Both the position numbers and the translations under genes were made by a program. A stretch of 64,000 nucleotides of DNA from assembly GCA_963740055.1 (NCBI GenBank), contig CAVUCL010000005.1:930001-994000 (forward strand). Direction: 5' to 3'. Under the pieces are notes generated by a model, which did not search any database, had not been told where the DNA came from, and was given only the letters and a program-made list of their open reading frames with translations. Positions 58,415 through 64,000 of the stretch are shown in pieces; positions within the stretch are counted from its first letter, which is position 1; every line of letters starts with the position of its first letter. This DNA comes from WHSW01 sp963740055 (lineage in GTDB: Bacteria; Actinomycetota; Thermoleophilia; Solirubrobacterales; 70-9).

Positions 58415-58445
58415 GTTACGACACTGTAACTTACAGTACCGTAAC
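58415..58445. promoter_or_regulatory. TetR operator: 31-bp near-perfect palindrome
   Basis: Centre at 58430. The core ACTGTAAcTTACAGT (58423-58437) is a perfect 7-1-7 inverted repeat, flanked symmetrically by GTTACG and CGTAAC. It fills the middle of the 74-bp FMO/TetR intergenic region and overlaps likely -10 elements for both genes (TACAGT on the minus strand, TAACAT at 58442-58447 on the plus strand). Best read as the site where the adjacent TetR represses both transcripts. Confidence 0.85.
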
Positions 58446-58461
58446 ATAAGTCCTCCGAACG

Positions 58462-59067
58462 ATGCCCGCCCCGACCAAGACCCGAACCAGGATGAGCGCC
58501 GAGCAGCGTCGCGAGCAGCTCCTCGACGTCGCCCGGGAGATCGTCGGCGAGCAGGGCTTTCACGGGATCTCGATCGAGGCCGTGGCCCGCCGCGCGCAGA
58601 TCAGCCGGCCGATCGTCTACGGCCACTTCGGCGACCTCGCCACGCTGCTCGAGGCGATGGTCGAGCGCGAGGGCGAGCGTGCGCTGGCCCAGCTCGACGA
58701 CGTCCTCCCCGCCACCGTGGCCGCCGCCGACGACCCGCGCGCCGAGCTGCTCGGCGCCCTGCGCGCCTACCTCGAGGCCGTCGCCGCGAACCCGGTCACC
58801 TGGCGCCTGGTCCTCGTCCCCCCCGAGGGGGCGCCCGCGGTGCTGCGCGAGCGGATCGCGGAGGGCCGCGACGCGGTCGTGGTCGCGCTCGCGCGCGCCG
58901 TCGGCCCGGGCGTCGCCCCCGGCGACGAGTCGCCGGACCCGCAGCTGACCGCGCGGATGCTCAGCGCCGTCGCCGACGAGTCCGCGCGGCTGATGCTCAC
59001 CGATCCGGCCGAGTACCCGGTCGAGCGGCTGCTCGCGCACGCCGACTGGCTCCTGCGCCGGATCTGA
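58462..59067 (+). CDS. TetR-family repressor of the monooxygenase operon
   Basis: 201-aa regulator. HTH: QRREQLLDVAREIVGEQGFH followed by ISIEAVARRAQISRPIVYGHF, with the GDLATLLEAMVE helix next. The ligand domain is helical, with a conserved WRLVLVPPEG turn typical of actinobacterial TetRs. It is divergently transcribed from the FMO-SDR operon across a strong palindrome, the classic local-repressor layout. ATG 58462 follows the palindrome by 16 nt. The ligand is probably a substrate or product of the monooxygenase. Confidence 0.9.
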   Translation: MPAPTKTRTRMSAEQRREQLLDVAREIVGEQGFHGISIEAVARRAQISRPIVYGHFGDLATLLEAMVEREGERALAQLDDVLPATVAAADDPRAELLGALRAYLEAVAANPVTWRLVLVPPEGAPAVLRERIAEGRDAVVVALARAVGPGVAPGDESPDPQLTARMLSAVADESARLMLTDPAEYPVERLLAHADWLLRRI

Positions 59068-59079
59068 GCGGTCGCCGGA

Positions 59080-61920
59080 TCACTCGTAGCCGGCGCCGCG
59101 ACGGCGCCAGACACGCCGGCCCGAGGGCACGCCCGCCGCTCGCAGCGAGGCGGTGTTGGGCCGGTACCAGGTCGTCACCGGGATCTCGGCGACGACCTGG
59201 ACGAGGTCCGGCCGCTCGTCCTCGGTGAGCACCGAGAGCGCCTCGCCGAGCGCCGCCGGATCGAGCTCCGCGCCATCGCGCAGGGTCACCGCCGCGATCG
59301 CGAGCTGATGCTCGGAGTCCGGGTCGTCGACGCCGTAGGCGACCGCGAGATCGACCTCGCACAGGTCGCCGAGCGCGTCGACGATCGGGAACGAGCCGAC
59401 GTAGCCGTGCGCGGTCGGGATCAGCGCCGCGGCGTGGTCGACGAGCCACAGGTCGCCCTCCTCGTCGGCGCGGAACAGGTCGCCGGTCGCGATCCACGCG
59501 TCGTCGGGCTCGAACAGGCCGCGGAGCGGGCTCTCGCTCGGGCTCACCACCCCACGCATCCGGGTGAGCAGCATCCCGACCTCGCCCGGCCCGCACTCGG
59601 TCGCGAACCCGTCGGCGCGCTCGCGCAAGCGCGCCGCGCCGACGTCGTAGGCGGCGAGCCGGACCTCGGCGCTGCCCGGCAGCGGCCGGCCCTTGCTGCC
59701 GGGCTTGTCGCCGCTCAGGTTGACGAGGATCGCCTCGCCCTCGGTCGAGGCGTAGAACTCGAGCACCCGAGCGGGCGCGAACCGGCGCGCGACGCGACGC
59801 CAGAGCCCGCGCGGCATCCCGGCGCCGATGAACAGGCGCACCGGGTGGTGGTGCTCGGCCGGGTCGTCGGGCGCGGCGACGATCTCGTGCAGCATCGTCC
59901 AGGTGTAGGAGGCGACCGTGATCCCGTAGCGGCGCACCTCGGCCCAGAAAGTCGCCGGGTCGAAGTCGCGCGCCAGCGCCAGCCGGGCGCCGCCCGCGAT
60001 CGCGCCGCCCATGCTCATCAGCAGCCCCGAGGGATGGTGGATCGGCGTCACCGCGTAGACGGTGTCGGCGTCGGAGAGCGCCGCCGCCGACGCGGTCGCA
60101 AACGCCGACAGCGCCCAGCGCCCGTTCGTGATCCGGTTCGCGCGGGTGCGCTCGCCCTCGCCGGTGAACAGGATGAAGGCGAGATCGCTCGCCCGGCCGG
60201 GGTCCGGCGCGTACCAGGCGGGGACCTCGACGCGGTCGGGATCGATCCGCTCCATGTCGATGATCCCGCGACCTAGGTCGCGATCCTGACCGCCGCCGCC
60301 GAGCACGAGCACGTCCCCGCCGCCGGCCGCCTGCGCGCGGTCCGCGAGCTCGGGGTCGGCGACGATCCGGGTCACCTGCCCGAGCTCCGCCTCGCGCTCG
60401 ACCAGCCCGTCGGGGCGCATCAGCACGGCGACCGCGCCGAGGCGGTTGAGCGCCGCCACGACCGAGAGCCCGCTCGGCCGGGTGCTCATCAGCACGCCGA
60501 CGTGCTCACCCTGGCGCACCCCGAGTGAGAGCAGGCCCCGGACGACGTTGTCGATCCGGCGCTTGACAGCGACGCGATCGTAGGCGCGGTCCTCGAACAG
60601 GAAGAACTCGGCGTCGGGGGCGTCGTCGGCCGCCTCGTCGAGGAGCAGCCCCAGCGAGACCCTGGTCCGCGGCTTCAGCCGTCCGAGGCGAGCCAGGCGC
60701 GGCAGCTGTCCGGTGACCTCCTCGGCGAGCACCCGAGCGCCGCCGACCGTGCGCGACGCGACGCCGACGAGCGAGCGGGCGAGCCCCGCGCCGACCCCGG
60801 CCGCGAGCTCGAGCCCGAAGCCGAGCCGGGTCCCGACCCCCGCCCCGGGCGGCGCCAGCTCGGTCCCGGCGAGCGGTCGGATCGATGCGGGGAGCTCGTC
60901 CTCGCCCGCGCGCCAGCGGGTCCAGGCGGCGACCGCGGGCCAGGTCGTCGCCGTCGCCGCGGAGCCGACGACGAGGCCGAAGTGACCCGCTCGCAGGGCG
61001 AGCTCGTGAACCTCCGCTCGCGGCGCGGCGCGGCTGATCGCGCGCACGGCGGGCGCGGGGGCGATCTCGTCGACCTCGCCGACGACGGCCAGCACCGGGC
61101 GGTCGATGTCGGCCAGGGTCACCATGCGGTCCTCGATCACGAAGCCGCCCTCGAGCATCCGGTTGTGGGCGATGAACTGGCGCATGAAGTCGGCCACCGC
61201 CGGCCCCGGCCAGGCGACCCAGCCGTCGCCCATGACGAAGCGGCGCTGGCGCTCGCGCGGGAGCAGCGCCTCGCGGTTGTGGAGCTGGCGGAAGAAGTCG
61301 ACTCGCTGGCGCAGCGACTTGACCGGGTCGAGGAGGCGAAAGCCGGTGCGGCTCATCCACGCCGGCACCGCGGTGCGCCCGAACACCTCGGCGAGCAGAG
61401 CCGCGCCGCTCTCGGCGACCTCGGCCGGGATCCCGAGCGGGAGCGCGATCCGGGTGTCGACCGGGCTGCCGAAGGTGATCACGGTGTCGATGCCCTCGCC
61501 GCGCAGGTAGGCGGCGGCCTGGTAGGCGAACATCCCGCCCTGCGAGTAGCCGCCGAGGTGCACGGCGGCGCCGGTCTCGCGCCCGACGCGCTCGAGCGCC
61601 TCGGCGACCGCGAGCACGTGGTCGGCGAGGGTGCGCTCGAGCCCGCCCTCCTCGCGCTCGGGGGCGCCGAAGTCGACCACCCAGGGATCGGCGCCGTGCT
61701 CGTGCAGGACCGAGACCGCGCTCGACGAGGGTGAGACGTCGTAGACCTCGGCCGAGAGCATCAGCGGCGGCACCAGGAGCACCGGGGCCCCGGTCGGGCG
61801 CTCGGGGAAGTAGCGGCGCAGGCGGTAGACCGGGCCCTCGGCGACGACCGCGAACGGCGACGGCTGCTCGTCGGTCTCGAGGCCGCCGAAGCGGGCGACC
61901 TCGAACGCGTTCTGGGCCAC
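59080..61920 (-). CDS. Fusion of PHA-synthase/depolymerase-like alpha/beta hydrolase and degenerate acyl-CoA ligase
   Basis: 946-aa two-domain protein. Residues 1-345 are an alpha/beta hydrolase like PhaC/PhaZ (VLLVPPLMLSAEVYDVSPSS, nucleophile Ser near 125 in HLGGYSQGGMFAYQAAAYL, VVGEVDEIAP, His in RAGHFGL). Residues 420-946 have the ANL ligase fold, but the ATP-binding A3 loop is altered: FILFTGEGERTRANR near 578 replaces the usual TSGTTG-x-PKG. ASTEGEAILVN (A5) and AWIATGDLFRADEEG (A7) remain. The C-terminal catalytic Lys motif reads TTWYRPNTASLRAAG, without the Lys. Ligase activity may be lost or changed. A GTG start at 61920 is used. It is convergent with the TetR gene. Confidence 0.82.
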   Translation of the reverse strand: MAQNAFEVARFGGLETDEQPSPFAVVAEGPVYRLRRYFPERPTGAPVLLVPPLMLSAEVYDVSPSSSAVSVLHEHGADPWVVDFGAPEREEGGLERTLADHVLAVAEALERVGRETGAAVHLGGYSQGGMFAYQAAAYLRGEGIDTVITFGSPVDTRIALPLGIPAEVAESGAALLAEVFGRTAVPAWMSRTGFRLLDPVKSLRQRVDFFRQLHNREALLPRERQRRFVMGDGWVAWPGPAVADFMRQFIAHNRMLEGGFVIEDRMVTLADIDRPVLAVVGEVDEIAPAPAVRAISRAAPRAEVHELALRAGHFGLVVGSAATATTWPAVAAWTRWRAGEDELPASIRPLAGTELAPPGAGVGTRLGFGLELAAGVGAGLARSLVGVASRTVGGARVLAEEVTGQLPRLARLGRLKPRTRVSLGLLLDEAADDAPDAEFFLFEDRAYDRVAVKRRIDNVVRGLLSLGVRQGEHVGVLMSTRPSGLSVVAALNRLGAVAVLMRPDGLVEREAELGQVTRIVADPELADRAQAAGGGDVLVLGGGGQDRDLGRGIIDMERIDPDRVEVPAWYAPDPGRASDLAFILFTGEGERTRANRITNGRWALSAFATASAAALSDADTVYAVTPIHHPSGLLMSMGGAIAGGARLALARDFDPATFWAEVRRYGITVASYTWTMLHEIVAAPDDPAEHHHPVRLFIGAGMPRGLWRRVARRFAPARVLEFYASTEGEAILVNLSGDKPGSKGRPLPGSAEVRLAAYDVGAARLRERADGFATECGPGEVGMLLTRMRGVVSPSESPLRGLFEPDDAWIATGDLFRADEEGDLWLVDHAAALIPTAHGYVGSFPIVDALGDLCEVDLAVAYGVDDPDSEHQLAIAAVTLRDGAELDPAALGEALSVLTEDERPDLVQVVAEIPVTTWYRPNTASLRAAGVPSGRRVWRRRGAGYE

Positions 61921-62037
61921 CGCTCCGAGGCGCGCGGCCGACTTCGAGATCGGGTCCGGGATCAGGTCGATCCGCGGACGCTAGCGGCCGGAGAACCGGC
62001 GCGCGCGAGGTCGCGGCGAGGTTATCTTGCGGGCACG

Positions 62038-63327
62038 ATGAGCGAGCGGCGCGACCACTCCCGGCCCCTGGCCGCAATCGCGGCGATGATCGCGGCCCTC
62101 GCGCTGGCGCTGGTGCTCGCGGCCGTCGGAGGCGCGCCCGAGCCCGCCGACGGCGAGGGCAAGGCGAAGCGCGGCAAGGGGCTGCGCGAGATGCTCTTCG
62201 TCGGCAACAACTGGGACGGGACGGCGGACGTGATCCGCCCGCGCGGCAAGTACCGCCGGATCGCCCGCCTCAACATCATCCCCGACATCGAGGAGCGGAT
62301 GGCGGAGATCGCCACCGACCCCGTGCGCGCGGGCTACTTCCTCGGCATCCGCGAGCTGATCGGCGAGGGCAACGACCAGTACGTCGACGACATGTTCACG
62401 TCGCGCGACGGACGGCTGCTGGTCGTCTCCCGGCCGAGCCTCGCCGACGTGGTCGGGATCGACCTCGCGAGCGGCGAGATCGTCTGGCGCTTCGTCGTCG
62501 ACGGCCAGCGCTCCGACCACATGGCGATCTCGCCGGACGGCCAGAACGTCGCCGTCTCGGCCTCGACCGGCAACGTCGTCCACATCCTGGCGACGAAGAC
62601 CGGCGAGGAGGTCGGGCGCTTCCCATCCGGCGACTCGCCGCACGAGAACAACTACTCCGCCGACGGCGAGCGCATCTACCACGCCTCGATCGGGCTCGTC
62701 TACACGCCCGCCGACGACCCGCAGGTCGACACGAGCAAGGGCGAGCGCTACTTCCAGGTCGTCGACGCGGACACGAACGAGATCATCGAGCGGCTCGACA
62801 TGGGCCAGAAGCTCGCCGAGGCCGGCTACCCGAACATGAGCTCGGCGGTGCGGCCGATGGCGCTCTCGCCGAACGAGCGCTTCGTCTACTTCCAGGTCTC
62901 GTTCTTCCACGGCTTCGTCGAGTACGACTTCAAGCGCGACCGGGTGCGCCGAGTCGCCAACCTGCCGATCTCCGAGGAGGCTCAGGCGACACCGCGCGAG
63001 CAGTACCTGCTCGACTCAGCTCACCACGGGATCGCGATGAGCGGAAACGGCAAGCGGCTCTGCGTCGCCGGGACGATGTCCGACTACGCGGCGATCGTCT
63101 CGCGCAAGTCGTTCCGCTACAAGCTCCTGCAGCGAGGCGAGAAGCCGTACTGGTCGACGACCTCCAACGACGGCAAGCGCTGCTTCGTCTCCTGGAGCGG
63201 CACCGACACGGTCTCGGTGATCTCCTACCGCAAGCGTCGCGAGATCGCCCGGATCCCGGTCGGCGACCATCCGCAGCGAGTGCGGATGGGCACCGTCCGG
63301 GCGAGCTGGGTGCGGGCTAACCGCTAG
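62038..63327 (+). CDS. Exported YncE-like beta-propeller protein
   Basis: 429-aa protein with an N-terminal membrane helix or signal (residues 13-32) and a basic linker. Beta-propeller repeats follow: QYVDDMFTSRDGRLLVVSRP, then VVGIDLASGEIVWRFVVDG; HMAISPDGQNVAVSASTGN, then VHILATKTGEEVGRFPSGDS; SPNERFVYFQVSFFHGFVEY; AMSGNGKRLCVAGTMSDYAA. The final blade DTVSVISYRKRREIARIPVG is the typical YncE/NHL closing strand set. No catalytic residues are recognised. Likely a binding or scaffold protein at the cell surface. Its stop overlaps the convergent coiled-coil gene at CTAG. Confidence 0.75.
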   Translation: MSERRDHSRPLAAIAAMIAALALALVLAAVGGAPEPADGEGKAKRGKGLREMLFVGNNWDGTADVIRPRGKYRRIARLNIIPDIEERMAEIATDPVRAGYFLGIRELIGEGNDQYVDDMFTSRDGRLLVVSRPSLADVVGIDLASGEIVWRFVVDGQRSDHMAISPDGQNVAVSASTGNVVHILATKTGEEVGRFPSGDSPHENNYSADGERIYHASIGLVYTPADDPQVDTSKGERYFQVVDADTNEIIERLDMGQKLAEAGYPNMSSAVRPMALSPNERFVYFQVSFFHGFVEYDFKRDRVRRVANLPISEEAQATPREQYLLDSAHHGIAMSGNGKRLCVAGTMSDYAAIVSRKSFRYKLLQRGEKPYWSTTSNDGKRCFVSWSGTDTVSVISYRKRREIARIPVGDHPQRVRMGTVRASWVRANR

Positions 63328-63707
63328 CGCGGGGTCTGCTCGCGCGGCGGCTCCTCGGCCGGGGTGGTGCGCTCGCCTTCAGCAGGCGTCGCGTCGTCGC
63401 GATCGGCGTCGGGGTCGATCTCCTCGGCGTGGCGCTGGTGCGCGGTCGCCGTCTCGCGCTCGCGCTCGGCCTCGCGGGCGCGCTCCTCCGCCTCGGCGGC
63501 CTCGCGCCGCGCGCGGGCGGCCTGCTCCTCGGCGGCGGCCGACTCGCGATCGGCGCTCAGCTGGCGTGACTCCGCCTCCTCGCGATGCCCGGCCGCAACG
63601 TGGCGGCGGTCCTCGAGCTGCTGCTCGTTGCGGCGCCGGTTGGCGGCGACGATCAGGGCGATCGCGATCAGTGCGACGACCACGATCACGATGATTGCGA
63701 CGGTCAT
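63324..63707 (-). CDS. Single-pass membrane protein with charged coiled coil
   Basis: 127-aa protein. It has an N-terminal membrane helix (TVAIIVIVVVALIAIALIVA, residues 2-21) and a basic RRR stop-transfer. A highly charged Ala/Arg/Glu coiled coil (about 25-95) and an acidic Pro/Thr tail follow. The N-terminus is out, or the helix is an uncleaved signal. An SD-like AAAGGAAT precedes the ATG. No family or catalytic motif is recognised; related small proteins are often annotated as hypothetical. The gap 63708-63808 shows no further gene. Confidence 0.65.
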   Translation of the reverse strand: MTVAIIVIVVVALIAIALIVAANRRRNEQQLEDRRHVAAGHREEAESRQLSADRESAAAEEQAARARREAAEAEERAREAERERETATAHQRHAEEIDPDADRDDATPAEGERTTPAEEPPREQTPR

Positions 63708-63808
63708 GTTCGATTCCTTTCGGTGGGGCGCTCCATCTCTCCAGCCGGGGTTACCCGAATTACCCGCGGCCGAAGCGGGCGCTCCCCTACGCCGCTTGTC
63801 TAAGGGCT

Positions 63809-64000
63809 CTAGGCGGCTTCCGAGTACGCGGCGTGGGCGCCGGCGGACTCGTGCTCGCGAGCCGAATCAGCACCGGCCGGCGCCTGTTGCGGGCGGATCA
63901 CCGCGAGCGCGACCCCGATCGCGACCCCGATCAGCGCCGCGCCGATCAGGAAGGCGAGGTGATACCCGGCGTTGAGCGCCGCCGCGGTCGACTCGCCGTC
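63809..64000 (-). CDS. MFS drug/proton antiporter, C-terminal fragment at window edge
   Basis: Only the last 63 residues are in the window. They form a final membrane helix preceded by STAAALNAGYHLAFLIG, the NAGYHxAF pattern at the last helix of EmrB/QacA-type (DHA2, 14-helix) exporters. A polar tail rich in Ala, Glu and His ends EAA. The 5' part continues beyond base 64000. The assignment rests on this short segment. Confidence 0.6.
   Translation of the reverse strand, partial: DGESTAAALNAGYHLAFLIGAALIGVAIGVALAVIRPQQAPAGADSAREHESAGAHAAYSEAA

Noticed and set aside
1..64000. CRISPR array, insertion sequence, prophage or integrase
   Set aside because: No regularly spaced direct repeats, transposase motifs, integrase or phage structural genes were seen; the two tRNAs show no adjacent att-like duplication.

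Overview
The window is very GC-rich DNA, with G or C at nearly every third codon position. It is densely packed with genes, uses many GTG and TTG starts, has 4-nt NTGA overlaps inside operons and encodes no CCA on its tRNAs. The gene content is actinobacterial: Tad pilus genes, an MMPL transporter, ROK glucokinase, R2lox, SCP2, DUF2993 and several acyl-CoA enzymes. The secreted proteins carry C-terminal modules of a kind I associate with Thermoleophilia (Solirubrobacterales), so I infer a soil actinobacterium of that class. This is an inference from gene style, not a phylogeny. I see no insertion sequence, prophage, integrase or CRISPR array.

Layout. 1-4.0 kb holds oxidative pentose phosphate and glucose-entry genes (pgl and gnd divergent from zwf, then a ROK glucokinase). 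4.0-10.1 kb is a partial Tad/Flp pilus locus (tadC, tadB, tadA, cpaB, a histidine kinase, an OmpR-type regulator and a DUF192 protein) interrupted by a TauE/SafE permease. 10.1-14.1 kb has a macrodomain protein, a secreted glycosidase, a Na+/H+ antiporter and an unknown protein. 14.1-17.6 kb has a degenerate Rho-like protein, glpD and a nitroreductase. 17.7-24.4 kb is a cobalamin-riboswitch operon encoding an ECF transporter. Its S component carries an alpha/alpha-barrel domain, and two secreted DUF4430 proteins accompany it, so together they resemble the two halves of animal transcobalamin. This is the most interesting system here. 24.4-29.5 kb has a cNMP-binding protein, an esterase, an R2lox/TetR operon with a clear promoter-operator, and a GT-C-like membrane protein. 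Two tRNAs (Glu, Leu) follow.

29.8-38.9 kb has an acyl-CoA synthetase, a catalase-like protein, a patatin, an alpha/beta hydrolase, a large M36 metalloprotease and two envelope proteins. 39-46.5 kb is an RDD / aldehyde dehydrogenase-GMC oxidase fusion / MMPL operon. 46.5-54 kb has a metallophosphoesterase, a MerR regulator, an acyl-CoA dehydrogenase with SCP2, and an apparent GH3-antiporter fusion. 53.9-62 kb is a Baeyer-Villiger-type monooxygenase/SDR operon divergent from a TetR gene across a near-perfect palindrome, plus a hydrolase-acyl-CoA-ligase fusion. The window ends in a beta-propeller protein, a coiled-coil membrane protein and the tail of an MFS pump.

Two organisational signals recur. 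At least eleven genes have a TAnnnT hexamer that ends exactly 6-7 nt before the start codon, which is the signature of leaderless transcription. Four of nine convergent gene pairs overlap by exactly the palindrome CTAG, so both genes share their stop. Several reading frames look disturbed (second ECF ATPase domain, end of the RDD protein, GH3/antiporter junction); these may be assembly indels or real lesions.
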